From an uncultured Oxalobacter sp. (GTDB taxonomy: Bacteria; Pseudomonadota; Gammaproteobacteria; Burkholderiales; Burkholderiaceae_D): a stretch of DNA of 49,448 nt. Position numbers and translations under genes: made by a program. Under the pieces are notes generated by a model that made no database searches, had not been told where the DNA came from, and was given only the letters and a program-made list of their open reading frames with translations. The DNA lies in assembly GCA_934401755.1 (NCBI GenBank), contig CAKRSU010000013.1, positions 1 to 49,448 of the forward strand. The letters run 5' to 3'. Positions 1 through 9,900 of the stretch are shown piece by piece. The number at the start of each line of letters is the position of its first letter. The first letter of the stretch is position 1.

Positions 1-82
1 CATCTTCACCGGTCTTCTTAATATAGCCAGTATCCACGACACCGTAGATAGTGACATTGGACTGTGCATAAGCGGTGTCCAT
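1..82 (-). CDS. Porin, 5' end only; signal peptide apparently lost
   Basis: Read on the reverse strand, the 27 visible codons begin MDTAYAQSNVTIYGVVDTGY. From the AYA-Q cleavage site onward this is the classic N-terminus of a mature betaproteobacterial trimeric porin (Gram-negative porin, Porin_4 type), a general outer-membrane diffusion channel. The gene runs off the left edge. Almost no signal peptide precedes the cleavage site: an in-frame stop lies seven codons before the ATG (98-100), and no positively charged hydrophobic leader is visible in any frame up to position 222. The gene may be a remnant, may have lost its leader by deletion, or may be a silent copy. The porin identity is fairly sure. 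Whether it is broken cannot be settled from 27 codons. Confidence 0.6.
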   Translation of the reverse strand, partial: MDTAYAQSNVTIYGVVDTGYIKKTGED

Positions 83-222
83 GAAATAGATAATAGAGGC
101 TTAAATTAATTAAAAATAGAATGTTTTGTAAATGATTGGTTCGCTTTTCTCAAGTGAGGGAATGAGGTATTCTTCAAGTTTTTTTCCAGAGAATTGTGAT
201 TTGAATTTTTGAAGGGATATAG

Positions 223-921
223 ATGATGAAATGGAAAGCGTTAAAGGCAGCATTTCCATATACGATTCCAATTTTTGCTGGATTTATTTTTTTGGGAATG
301 GCATATGGCATTTATATGAATACGGCTGGATTTTCATTCGTATATCCCATGTTAATTGCGGCAACGGTTTTTGGGGGATCATTAGAGTTTGTTATGGTCA
401 CATTATTATTAGGAACATTTTCACCAATATCTGCATTAATATTGACGTTACTCATACAAGCACGCCATCTTTTCTATGGAATCTCAATGCTAGATCGTTT
501 CCGAAATATAGGGTGGAAAAAGTCTTTCCTCATTTTTTGGATGTGTGACGAAACCTTTTCTCTTAATTACACGCTAACGATTCCTAAAAACGTTGATCGT
601 GGATGGTTTATGTTTTTTATTTCAATACTGAATCATAGTTATTGGATTTTAGGTGCAACATTGGGTGGTTTGCTAGGGACATTTATTCCCTTTGATACGA
701 CAGGTATTAGTTTTGTTATGACGTCTATGTTTATTGTCATTTTTATGGATCAATGGGAAAAAGATGCCCATCATCATGCTGCTTGGATAGGATTGGGCGT
801 TTCAGCGATTTGCTTGATTATTTTTGGCGCAAAAGCATTCATGATCCCTACGATGCTGACAATTGTTGGGTTGCTCGCTATATTTCGTAAACCGTTTGAG
901 CGAATTGAAAAGGCTGTTTAA
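223..921 (+). CDS. azlC: AzlC family branched-chain amino acid exporter, large subunit
   Basis: A 232-residue, very hydrophobic inner-membrane protein of the AzlC family (YgaZ in E. coli), the large subunit of a two-component exporter of branched-chain amino acids and analogues. Family hallmarks are the N-terminal FxLGMAYG-like segment, the FGGSLEFV motif near residues 50-57 and the QARHLFYG motif near residues 79-86. Several membrane segments follow, and the length is normal for the family. The ATG at 223 is preceded by GAAGGG at 211-216, good ribosome-binding spacing. The stop codon overlaps the azlD start by one base (TAATG), so the two are translationally coupled. The substrate is inferred from the family. 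Confidence 0.88.
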   Translation: MMKWKALKAAFPYTIPIFAGFIFLGMAYGIYMNTAGFSFVYPMLIAATVFGGSLEFVMVTLLLGTFSPISALILTLLIQARHLFYGISMLDRFRNIGWKKSFLIFWMCDETFSLNYTLTIPKNVDRGWFMFFISILNHSYWILGATLGGLLGTFIPFDTTGISFVMTSMFIVIFMDQWEKDAHHHAAWIGLGVSAICLIIFGAKAFMIPTMLTIVGLLAIFRKPFERIEKAV

Positions 922-1256
922 TGACTTTAACTGAGCAAATTATTACTGTCGGAGTTTGTGTGTTTGGAACAATAGTTACCCGATTTTTGCCATTTATCAT
1001 ATTTTCTGAGAATCGAAAAACACCGCCTTTTGTTCAATATATGGGCCGATATTTGCCAGCTGCGGTATTTGGCATGCTTGTCGTTTATTGTTTAAAAGAT
1101 GTTGATTTTATGCAAGGGTTTCATGGTATTCCTGAATTAATAGGAATTATATTAACGATATTTTTGCATAAATGGAAACATAAAATGTTGGTATCAATCG
1201 CAGGCGGTACTATTTGCTATATGCTGTTAATCCATTTTATATTTGTCGATTATTAA
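921..1256 (+). CDS. azlD: AzlD family branched-chain amino acid exporter, small subunit
   Basis: A 111-residue membrane protein with about four hydrophobic segments, matching the AzlD (YgaH) small subunit that pairs with AzlC. Its family signature is the N-terminal TRFLPF stretch near residues 20-25. The ATG shares its A with the TAA of azlC, a typical arrangement for a two-subunit transporter. The gene converges on rsgA with only 17 bases between the two stops, and I see no clear terminator hairpin there. Confidence 0.85.
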   Translation: MTLTEQIITVGVCVFGTIVTRFLPFIIFSENRKTPPFVQYMGRYLPAAVFGMLVVYCLKDVDFMQGFHGIPELIGIILTIFLHKWKHKMLVSIAGGTICYMLLIHFIFVDY

Positions 1257-1273
1257 TGGGTATTTTCTATTAG

Positions 1274-2167
1274 TTACCAGGTTTTTTGTTTGGATTCATG
1301 AAGAAGTTGCCGATAGAGATCATGACGTGATTGAGTAATATCTCCTTTTTTTGTCGCTTCTATGATGGCGCAACCAGGTTCAGCGAGATGATGACAGTTA
1401 TAAAAGCGGCATTGACCGAGATAGGGACGAAATTCTCGAAAAGCTCTTTCTAATTGTCCTTCTGTTAAATGATAAAGTCCGAATTCTTGAAAACCAGGAG
1501 AATCTATAATGGCAGTATTTTCATTTAATCGGTATAAATGAGTATAAGTTGTTGTATGTCGTCCGGAGTTAAGGACTGTCGAAATTTCTCGAATTGCAAT
1601 TTTAATGTCAGGAACAAGCAAATTAGTTAGAGAAGATTTCCCCATTCCTGATTGTCCAATTAAGATCGATATTTTCCCTTGAGTGAGTTGTTTAAGACAC
1701 TTTTGTGTGTTTTCAGGATTTTTCAAGACAGAAACTTCATGAACTGGATAACCAAGGGATGCATAAAAGTTAACTTGTTCTCGTGTTTTTTCAAGTGAAG
1801 TTGTGATGTCAATTTTATTTAAAAGAATATGAACATTAATGTTTGCGGCTTCTGCCGCAATCAAAGCTCGGGATACCAAATCGTTTGAAAAGGCGGGTTC
1901 AACGGCAACAATAATAAGAAGTTGATCAATATTGGCCGCTAAGTATTTGGATTTATATTGGTCTGAACGATATAACAAGGAATGTCGTTCTTGAATAGAC
2001 TCGATAACAGCTTGCCCTCGTGCGGTTTGTTTGATTTCAACGAAGTCTCCAACTGCAACATTACTTTTTTTTCCTCGCGTGACGCATTGCAGGGAAGTTC
2101 CATTAAGTTCCGCAATGTAATGCCGCCCATGGGCGGCAATAATCTGTGCAATTGGCATTTTTTTCAT
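1274..2167 (-). CDS. rsgA: Small ribosomal subunit biogenesis GTPase RsgA
   Basis: A 297-residue circularly permuted GTPase that helps the late maturation of the 30S subunit and is stimulated by the ribosome. Visible elements in order: an N-terminal OB-fold region (about 1-75), G4 motif NKID at 117-120, P-loop GQSGMGKSS at 171-179, G3 motif DSPGF at 222-226, and a C-terminal zinc knuckle with Cys253, Cys258, His260 and Cys266. G4 preceding G1 is the diagnostic permutation. The start overlaps the stop of the upstream M48 protease gene by four bases (2164-2167), so the two form an operon. Length is normal. Confidence 0.95.
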   Translation of the reverse strand: MKKMPIAQIIAAHGRHYIAELNGTSLQCVTRGKKSNVAVGDFVEIKQTARGQAVIESIQERHSLLYRSDQYKSKYLAANIDQLLIIVAVEPAFSNDLVSRALIAAEAANINVHILLNKIDITTSLEKTREQVNFYASLGYPVHEVSVLKNPENTQKCLKQLTQGKISILIGQSGMGKSSLTNLLVPDIKIAIREISTVLNSGRHTTTYTHLYRLNENTAIIDSPGFQEFGLYHLTEGQLERAFREFRPYLGQCRFYNCHHLAEPGCAIIEATKKGDITQSRHDLYRQLLHESKQKTW

Positions 2168-3420
2168 TGTTTAAGTTTTGTTAAATGTGCAATGCGAATA
2201 CTGGCGGGCGGATGTGAATCGTAAAATGCTGAGTATAAAGTATCTGGGGTCAATGAGGCAGCATTATCTTGATACATTTTGACTAATGCACTGATAAGGT
2301 AATGAGCGTCGGTATATTTTGCTGAAAAAGCATCGGCTTCGAATTCATGTTTTCTTGAACTCATTGCCATTATTGGAGACAGGAAAAAAGTAAAAATAGG
2401 CAAGGTCAGAATAAACAAAATGAATGCCGTCATATTGGTTGCTGCCATAGGATTTGTTCCAAGTCCCGCATAAAACCATGGTTGTGTTTTTAGCCAACCG
2501 AGTAAGGCAAAAAATCCTAATGAGATAACAAATGAGAAACAAATTCGTTTAGTAATATGTTTGAGTTTAAAGTGTCCAAGTTCATGTCCAAGTACGGCTT
2601 CGATTTCTTCCGGCGTTAATTGCTTAATAAGCGTATCAAAGAATACGACTCGTTTTGCGGTACCAATGCCGGTAAAGTAAGCGTTGCCATGAGTGCTGCG
2701 TTTAGAAGCATCCATCACAAATAATCCCTTTGCTTTAAAGCCGACACGTTGCATCAATTGTTCAATACGGGTTTTAAGAGCAATATCTTCTAATGGTTGG
2801 AATTTATTAAATAATGGAGCGATAAAAGTAGGGTATAGCCCAAGCATTAAAAATTGGAAAGCACACCATAAAATCCAGACATATAGCCACCAAAATTGGC
2901 CCATCTTTTCCATTGTAATCAGTAAAACCCAAAGTAGTGGGATGCCAATAATAAGACTGATTAAAGTATTTTTAACCAGATCAATAAAAAAGAGTTTGCG
3001 TGACATTTTGTTGAAGCCAAATTTTGCTTCAATGACAAATTGACGATAATAATCAATGGGAAGGCTAATAATACTAGAGATAAAGAAGATTGCGATGGCT
3101 AAAGCAATTTGAGTAATAATACCGTGACCTAACCAAAAAGTCAGAATATCATTGATTTTTTGAATACCGCCTCCAAGAGTAAATCCGAGTAAAACGGCAG
3201 TATCAATAAAAAGAGAAAGGAAGCCAAAGCGTTGTTTAGTCGCGGTATAATTTCCAGCTTTCTGGTGAGCTTGAAGTGAAATCGCTGCAGAGAATTGCTC
3301 GGGAACAGCATGATAGTGTGCCTTAATAGCATGAATCTGGCGTATTGCAAGCCAGCAGCGGACAATGATAGTGATTGCGAGAAAGCCAATAAAAATAATG
3401 GTAAAAGCGGACGCTGACAT
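2164..3420 (-). CDS. M48 family (Ste24/CAAX-type) membrane zinc metallopeptidase
   Basis: A 418-residue integral membrane protein with an N-terminal M48_N multi-helix region (about 1-200) and a peptidase domain. The zinc motif HELGH is at 279-283 and the second-site motif EADAF at 361-365 supplies the third ligand. The architecture is that of bacterial Ste24-like proteases, longer than HtpX. The probable role is inner-membrane protein processing or quality control; the substrate is unknown. It is first in a two-gene operon with rsgA and divergent from orn, with 47 bases between the two starts. In many Burkholderiales these three genes sit together, which supports the assignment. Confidence 0.88.
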   Translation of the reverse strand: MSASAFTIIFIGFLAITIIVRCWLAIRQIHAIKAHYHAVPEQFSAAISLQAHQKAGNYTATKQRFGFLSLFIDTAVLLGFTLGGGIQKINDILTFWLGHGIITQIALAIAIFFISSIISLPIDYYRQFVIEAKFGFNKMSRKLFFIDLVKNTLISLIIGIPLLWVLLITMEKMGQFWWLYVWILWCAFQFLMLGLYPTFIAPLFNKFQPLEDIALKTRIEQLMQRVGFKAKGLFVMDASKRSTHGNAYFTGIGTAKRVVFFDTLIKQLTPEEIEAVLGHELGHFKLKHITKRICFSFVISLGFFALLGWLKTQPWFYAGLGTNPMAATNMTAFILFILTLPIFTFFLSPIMAMSSRKHEFEADAFSAKYTDAHYLISALVKMYQDNAASLTPDTLYSAFYDSHPPASIRIAHLTKLKQ

Positions 3421-3467
3421 TTGTCTGTGAGAAAATGGAAAAAGTGATTATTAACAGGGAAAGAATT

Positions 3468-4067
3468 ATGTCACAACCAGAAGAAATTCAGACAACATTA
3501 ACTGAAAATAAATCGGTACGGAAATGGTCAAAAGACTTTAATCTTGTCTGGGTTGATATGGAGATGACGGGATTAGATCCAGAAAAAGAACGGATTATTG
3601 AAGTCGCAATGGTTGTGACAGATCCTGATCTGAATGTCATTGCTGAGGCACCTGTTTATGCCATTCATCAAAGTGATGAATTGCTAGATAGTATGGATGC
3701 ATGGAATAAAGGAACACATGGCAAATCAGGTTTGATTGATCGAGTAAAAGCCTCACATGTTACCGAAGAGATGGCAGAAGCCGCGTTAATTCAATTTCTC
3801 CGTCCTTATGTTGGTAAAGGTAAGTCGCCATTATGTGGAAATACGATCGGACAAGATCGTCGTTTTATGGTGAAATATATGCCAAAACTAGAAGCGTACT
3901 TGCACTATCGCAATATTGATGTATCAACATTGAAAGAACTTGCACGTCGTTGGCGTCCTGAATTAGTGGACGGGTTTAAAAAAGCGCAACGTCATACCGC
4001 ATTAGCTGATATTTTAGAGTCTATTGATGAATTAAAGTATTATCGCCAACATTTTTTAGTTGGATAA
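3468..4067 (+). CDS. orn: Oligoribonuclease
   Basis: A DEDDh 3'-5' exoribonuclease that degrades very short RNAs and linear diguanylate (pGpG). From the start chosen here it is 199 residues. The first catalytic pair lies in WVDMEMTG (Asp30, Glu32), then [10 protein letters not shown] in the middle and RHTALADI near the C-terminus with the catalytic His and Asp. An upstream in-frame ATG at 3435 would add 11 residues. I prefer 3468 because CAGGGAAAG at 3455-3463 is a good ribosome-binding site for it, whereas the earlier ATG has none. Relative to E. coli Orn there is a short charged N-terminal extension. A terminator hairpin follows. Confidence 0.93.
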   Translation: MSQPEEIQTTLTENKSVRKWSKDFNLVWVDMEMTGLDPEKERIIEVAMVVTDPDLNVIAEAPVYAIHQSDELLDSMDAWNKGTHGKSGLIDRVKASHVTEEMAEAALIQFLRPYVGKGKSPLCGNTIGQDRRFMVKYMPKLEAYLHYRNIDVSTLKELARRWRPELVDGFKKAQRHTALADILESIDELKYYRQHFLVG

Positions 4068-4117
4068 GTTTTTTTGCTTTTTTGCCAGTATTTGTTGCTA
4101 AAAGTCAGTAAATCATC

Positions 4118-4151
4118 AAGTCGATCACAATTGGATCGACTTTTACTTTTT
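4118..4151 (+). terminator. Rho-independent terminator after orn
   Basis: A perfect 9-bp stem, AAGTCGATC (4118-4126) with GATCGACTT (4134-4142), has a 7-base loop and is followed by TTTTACTTTTT. It overlaps the last codon region of the convergent waaA. The T-rich tail is on the plus strand, so it mainly serves orn. Confidence 0.8.
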
Positions 4152-5423
4152 AATTAATGGCGTTAGTAAGCGGATTGTGCGTTCAGTCGCACCGTGTTGC
4201 TGCTCAGCAAATTTTTGGGCAAGTTCTCCCATTATTTTTTGTTTTACAGAATCTGCTAGTAATGCATTCGCTTTTTCCATGAGTTCTGTGGCAGATTGTA
4301 TGCGAATAGCTGCGCCAGCTTTGATGGCATCTTCTGTAATAGCCTCAAAATTAAATGTATAAGGTCCAATTAAAACGGGTTTTTTAACGGCACAGGGTTC
4401 AATTAAATTTTGACCGCCAAGATTTTCAAGACTGCCTCCGATAAAAGTAATATCGCAGGCCGTATAGTACATGAACATTTCTCCCATTGAATCACCTAGC
4501 AAAATGCGAGTTTTAGAAGGAATCTCGTCAGAAAAGTTGGCGTTTAATGTTGATCGTTTCATAAAAGAGATTCCACGAGCAGTGATCATATCGGCGATTT
4601 CATGAAAACGTTGTGGATGTCGGGGAACCAGTATTAATAAGGCATCTTCACGTAGTATCGATAATGCATCAAGCAATTGAGATTCTTCCCCAGCTCGAGT
4701 GCTCGCACACATAAAGACAGGGCGTTTGCCAATGGCATGGCGAAGGCGAATCCCTTTTTTCAGATAATTTTCAGGGGGATGAACATCAAATTTAACGCTT
4801 CCAGTGACAAAGATCTGATTCGTCCCAAATGTGCTAAATCGATCGGCATCTGTTTGTGTTTGGGCTGCAACGAGGGAGAAACCTTTGGCAGCTTCTTTCA
4901 TAATTGATTTAAATTTTTGTCCTTTTTTTAGAGAACGTTTTGATAAACGGGCATTAACAAGCGCCAGTGGGATTTGATTGATACGACATTGGTGAATGAG
5001 ATTGGGCCAAATTTCGGTTTCCATCAATATACATAAATTAGGCGTGAAATGATGGATAAAACGCGACATCATAATGCCGATATCGTAGGGCAAAAAAGAT
5101 TGAATCAGTTTGCCTTCTTTAATTTCCTGGGCAAAAAGGTTAGCTCCTGTATCACGGCCTGTTGGCGTCATACAGGTGAGCAAAATTTGGCTATTAGGGT
5201 GTTTGGCCATTAATGCTCTGATGAGTGGCTCTGCGGCACGAGTTTCTCCAACGGATACGGCATGAATCCATAGACGTTGGTTGACAGGGGAAATTTTTGG
5301 AAAAAAACCTAGGCGCTCTAGTACGTTTTTGCGGTAACCTGATTCTGATTTGCCTCGTTGATAGATTCGAAATAGGACAAATGGTAATGCAAACCACCAT
5401 AGAAAAGAATAAAGATAACGCAT
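4143..5423 (-). CDS. waaA: 3-deoxy-D-manno-octulosonic acid (Kdo) transferase
   Basis: A 426-residue GT-B glycosyltransferase that adds Kdo to lipid IVA at the cytoplasmic face of the inner membrane, a step in the lipopolysaccharide inner core. An N-terminal membrane anchor (about residues 4-20) is followed by the Glycos_transf_N domain with the strongly conserved WIHAVSVGE and LLTCMTPTGR motifs. The C-terminal half carries the donor-binding segment (SLENLGGQNLIEPC). Length matches the E. coli enzyme closely. It is transcribed alone toward orn. The sequence alone does not show whether the enzyme adds one or two Kdo residues. Confidence 0.94.
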   Translation of the reverse strand: MRYLYSFLWWFALPFVLFRIYQRGKSESGYRKNVLERLGFFPKISPVNQRLWIHAVSVGETRAAEPLIRALMAKHPNSQILLTCMTPTGRDTGANLFAQEIKEGKLIQSFLPYDIGIMMSRFIHHFTPNLCILMETEIWPNLIHQCRINQIPLALVNARLSKRSLKKGQKFKSIMKEAAKGFSLVAAQTQTDADRFSTFGTNQIFVTGSVKFDVHPPENYLKKGIRLRHAIGKRPVFMCASTRAGEESQLLDALSILREDALLILVPRHPQRFHEIADMITARGISFMKRSTLNANFSDEIPSKTRILLGDSMGEMFMYYTACDITFIGGSLENLGGQNLIEPCAVKKPVLIGPYTFNFEAITEDAIKAGAAIRIQSATELMEKANALLADSVKQKIMGELAQKFAEQQHGATERTIRLLTPLIKK

Positions 5424-5626
5424 AATTAATTTTTATCGTAACGAGAATTATTATTTTTGATTGGATGTTTGAGTCTCTTGAAAATCAAGTCGGTTAGCCC
5501 TATAAACGATAGAAGAACAATAGGCAATAATATTGACTGTGAGATGAAAATTCAAATATCTCTGGATAAATTTCAAGTATTCAATATTATCAAGGTAATT
5601 GTTTTGTCAATGAAAGAGGGATTGAA

Positions 5627-6373
5627 TTGAAACTTCGTATTGCAACATACAATATTCACAAGGGTGAATCGTTTCATCATCGTCCAATTATTGAAGAATT
5701 AAAACGAGCGATTAGTTCGTTAGATGCAGATATCGTTTTTTTGCAGGAAGTTCAAGGGCGTCATGATCGTAAAATGGCGTTATTTGCTTCAGGTGCGGAG
5801 TGGCGAAATAAAGGACAAGAAGCATATCTTGCTGATATGACACAATATTCGGTTTATGGAAAAAATGCAGTATATGATTTTGGTCATCATGGTAATGCAT
5901 TATTGAGTGTCTATCCGATTATTTGCCATACCAATACGGATGTTTCAGATCATATTTTAGAACAGCGTGGTATTTTGCACTGTAGGATTCAGGCAGGTGC
6001 GATTGAAATTTATTGTTATGTCGTGCATTTAGGGCTATTCAAAGGAAGCCGTATTCGTCAGACGAAGGCATTAATTGAGACGGTAAATCAGTCTGCACCA
6101 GCAAATGCACCAATTATTATCGCGGGTGATTTTAATGACTGGCAAGTGAATTTGTCAGGAATATTGCGTAACGAATTAGGGGTTCATGAAGTATTTGATG
6201 GAAAAGGAGTGGGGCCTGCTAAGACATTTCCTGTGATATTTCCGTTTTTTCGATTAGATCGTATCTATACTCGGGGATTTAATATTACAGATGCTCGTGT
6301 GATGAAAGGTCAACCATGGGTTCATCTATCAGATCATGCGCCTTTATTTGCAACGCTTGAATTGCCCCAATAA
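5627..6373 (+). CDS. Endonuclease/exonuclease/phosphatase (EEP) family hydrolase
   Basis: A 248-residue single-domain EEP protein. The metal and catalytic motifs are all present: YNIHKG (Asn9), FLQEVQ (Glu41), GDFND (Asp168, Asn170), LDRIY (Asp211) and SDHAP (Asp236, His237). Such proteins hydrolyse phosphodiester or phosphomonoester bonds in nucleic acids or lipids; the substrate cannot be told here. It resembles the stand-alone YbhP-type proteins often found near cardiolipin synthase genes, but no such gene is in view. The start is TTG, preceded by AGAGGG at 5615-5620. The nearby ATG at 5610 meets a stop after six codons. rnpB follows immediately. Confidence 0.85.
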   Translation: MKLRIATYNIHKGESFHHRPIIEELKRAISSLDADIVFLQEVQGRHDRKMALFASGAEWRNKGQEAYLADMTQYSVYGKNAVYDFGHHGNALLSVYPIICHTNTDVSDHILEQRGILHCRIQAGAIEIYCYVVHLGLFKGSRIRQTKALIETVNQSAPANAPIIIAGDFNDWQVNLSGILRNELGVHEVFDGKGVGPAKTFPVIFPFFRLDRIYTRGFNITDARVMKGQPWVHLSDHAPLFATLELPQ

Positions 6374-6421
6374 TTGATGTTTTTATCGCTGAATCATATA
6401 TTTATGATAAAATCAGTATTT

Positions 6422-6750
6422 GAGAAGCAAGCCAGACAGCCGCTGGTTCTTTGTTTTACAACGAACGAGAGGAAGGTCCGGACACCATAGGACAGGATGA
6501 CGGCTAACGGCCGTCCGTTGAAACCCGCAAGGGATAAGGCGAGGAATAGGGCCACAGAGACGAGCGTATTAAGTTACGGTGAAACGCGGTAACCTCCATC
6601 CGGTGCAATTCCAAATAGGCACGCATTGATGCGGTCCGCGGAGCGTGTGGGTGGGAAGCTTGAGCTCTTAGGTAACTAAGAGACTAGATGAATGGCTGTC
6701 ATAGTACTTTATGTACCGTAACAGAATCCGGCCTATCGGCTTGCTTTATC
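6422..6750 (+). ncRNA. rnpB: RNase P RNA, bacterial class A
   Basis: The catalytic RNA that matures tRNA 5' ends. The terminal helix P1 is AAGCAAGCC (6425-6433) with GGCTTGCTT (6738-6746). Recognisable conserved blocks are CCAGACAG, GAGAGGAAGGTCCGGAC, ACCATAGGACAGG, GAAACCCGCAAGG, GGTAACCTCCATCCGG, AGATGAATGGCTGTC and ACAGAATCCGGCCTATCGG. At about 330 nt it is somewhat shorter than the E. coli RNA. Helix P4 carries two compensatory changes relative to E. coli (see findings). A -10-like TAAAAT at 6408-6413 would place transcription start near 6420, but I see no good -35. Ends are approximate by a few bases. Confidence 0.96.
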
Positions 6751-6864
6751 TTCTATATTCAAAATTACTTCGAATTATTTCCCGAAATGGTATCCAGCAT
6801 TGCTAGATTAAATGTTTGCTTGGCAATATTTTATTGTTATTAATGTTAATGGGGTTTCTTCAAA

Positions 6865-6892
6865 AAATCCCCGCTGGTTGAAGCGGGGATTT
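6865..6892. terminator. Bidirectional terminator between rnpB and the autotransporter
   Basis: A perfect 10-bp stem, AAATCCCCGC (6865-6874) with GCGGGGATTT (6883-6892), has an 8-base loop. On the minus strand it is followed by a run of T (ATTTTTTG), so it should terminate the autotransporter gene that ends at 6958. On the plus strand the shorter ATTTTAATG tail can serve rnpB. Confidence 0.85.
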
Positions 6893-6957
6893 TAATGAGA
6901 GATTAATTAAAAATTGCTCAACATAAGAAATTAGGTCCGTTAACCCATCAAATCCGC

Positions 6958-9900
6958 TCAAAACACATAAGTCAAACGCACCTCACCCGTTACCCCCTCA
7001 CGTTCACCGACATAACCACCCAGCAGAAAACGCAACGTCAAATCATCTCGACCGGCCGGATGAGAATCCACCCCAACATTCAAAATACCCGTAGTCCCGC
7101 TTAAATCAATCGACTTCATCGGAAGATCCTCCACTGTCCCCTTGGCTTTCCCATCAAACTCATAATCCAAAGCCAATCCCACAAAAGGCACATTAAAACG
7201 CTGATCTCCTAAAAAGCGCAACTCAGATCCTACACGCAAACGCTTCGACTCAACCGCATCCAACGCATAACGCTGCGCATCCGCATTCAAATGACTTCCC
7301 TCAACATGCGTATAAAAAAACCGAGCACTCGAATCCAAACGCCATAAATCATTCACATCAAACTGATAACCCACACCCCCGTGCAGACCCCAATACACAT
7401 CATGATTCTCTAATGATTCTCGACGACCTCGTTCATCTAACACCCCGCTATGAGAAAAATCCCCATGAATTCGCCCAACCCGAGCCGAGGCATCCACATA
7501 CAACCCTGCAAGAGAACCTTGCGTTACATCATGACGAGCCAACAAACCGACCCCATAATAATTCGCATTCCCCGTTCCATGTCCTGAACCATCATGCGCT
7601 GCGATACTGCCATGGCCCCCTTCAAAGAAAAAACCACCTTGTGTAATCGAACCCTCACGAACCTTTTGTCCATTAAAGCCCACCACAAAATTCACCGCAT
7701 CGACATTCAGTCCATTTCGAGTCCGATAATCAGAATGACCCCCTTGAATCGCACCAAACACATGCTGACCCAACAACTGCTCAGACAACAACAAATCCGC
7801 TCCAGCAGACACCATCGTCAAACCGGCCACCTTTCCCGTCATCACATTCGTTGACTGATCAGAAGCCCGAGCATTCATAATCAACAAATCCACATCATCG
7901 GCGTCATTCCAAGTAATTCCAGAACCAATATCATCAACACCCACCCTATTATTCTGAACATACCGAGCGTCATAAACCACACCACTGCCCTTAACGAGTG
8001 ATACCGACCGCCCATTATTCGCATTTAATCCTGAATTATGGCTAGAGCCCGATTTCATCAAATGCACACGGTCCCCCGCCTTCAAAACAGAACCCCGTCC
8101 AACCGTTGGCTCAATCGAAACAGAAGACCTCTTAGAACCATCCTCATTACCTAAAACCCGATCGCCCGTTACCTCAATAATCGTCGTTCCATTTCTCAAA
8201 TCTAAATTAGACGCATCAATCTCAATTCGCTCAAAATTTGCAACCTTTGCTACCTTTCCTTGGAAATTCCGACTGATCAATTGGTTTCCTAAAAACACAT
8301 CGGCAGTGCCAGATCCATCCAATCGTCCGCCATACAAAGCCGCATGAGCTAAATCATCATGAGCCCCGTCTAACACCACCACATTATTCGTAGCCAAAGC
8401 ACGCTCGCTCGTTATTCCATCCGCTACAATCTGACCGCCAATCACATCCCCAACAATCGAACTATCCTGAGCAATCCTAATTACATTATTTTGAGCTGAC
8501 AGATGACCATCACCTGTAGAAGACACTCCTGATGGATATTCAACAGAAATACGGCCACCAACCACATTGCCATAAACCTGACTGCCATTAGCGACATCCA
8601 CCGTATTATTCGAAGCAACAAGCGTTGAATTGGCTAATGGCGCAATTGCAGCAGCCACACCCCCATAAACCGCAGAAGAGCCTATTGCACCAGTTACGGA
8701 TGAACCAGCTGAACCGATTGTTGATTGATTTAACGTAATCACATTACCTGTTGATGAAGCATTTTTAACAGCACCTGTACCAGCACCACTGAACGTACTA
8801 TCATCAACGCCGGCAAAACCACCCCAAACAGCACCACTCACTGAAGTATTCGTCAAAGCGACACGATTCCCACTGGTTTGAGCAGACTGTTCGGCCTTCG
8901 TTTGACCCCCATAAATATTCTTAGATACCCTTGAATCAGATACCTCAACAACATTACCATTGGCTGTAGACGATTGAGCTAAAATAGAACCATCTTTACT
9001 ACTAGCGAATCCACCCCAGATCGAACCCCCAACTTTCGTCTCATTTAAAACAACCTTATTGCCATTCGTTTCCGCTGTTTCATGAGTAAGGGCATGTCCG
9101 CCGTAAATATCACCGTCAACTTCTGAACGTGTCAAATTAACCGTATTCGTATCGGCAATTGCTTTCCCGTTTTTACCTGCCGTTTCCGCTAAACCACCGA
9201 GAATATCTTCTTTGAAGTGATTGCGATCGCCTTCAGCAACACCTTCTTCAGAAAATACCGTGACGGTGTTATTCGAAGCAGAGGCTGTGCCAGCGAAAGC
9301 ATTAATAGCCGCCCCTGAAATATTGCTTGATGCTTCAGAAATAGCATGTCCCCCGATAACCTCTTTAGAAAAAGTATTCTTTTCCCCATGAATGGAAATA
9401 GCGTTATCACTAGCCGTTGCATCTTTTGCTCTTGTTTCAGCGCTATCGCCATTATTTCTAGCAAAAGAATTGGCATAACCACCGACAAGAGACGTCTCAA
9501 TATTAATGAGTGCTGTTGCATGACCATTGCCATTAAAAATATTGTTATCCCCGTAAATATCAATAACATTATTTTGTGCAGAAGCATTTCCTGCCGTTGC
9601 TTGCCCTTTAATCGAAGAATCATTCGTTGAGCTACTTGTTTTTGGATCGGCGTAAGATAGCGCAACACCACCAATTGCAACTTGCTCGAAAATATTATCG
9701 GATCCTTTTCCAGAGTCTGGAAGTGATTCATCGAAATGCCCGATTCGTAACTCGTTTTCATCTGCCGTGACATCAGATGCGGTGGCTGTGCTGGTTATTT
9801 CGTTATTCGTCCCATTATTCTTGATCGTATTTTTAGCACTAGAAATCGCTTTCCCGCCAAAGGCACTGCCAGCAACTCCGCCTTCTTGAAGGTTTGTATT

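Noticed and set aside
9189..9773. A 194-codon open frame inside the first autotransporter
   Set aside because: It is in another frame of the same strand. The frame that carries the NxVxL...IxGG passenger repeats is open through the whole stretch, and this one has a non-protein-like composition.
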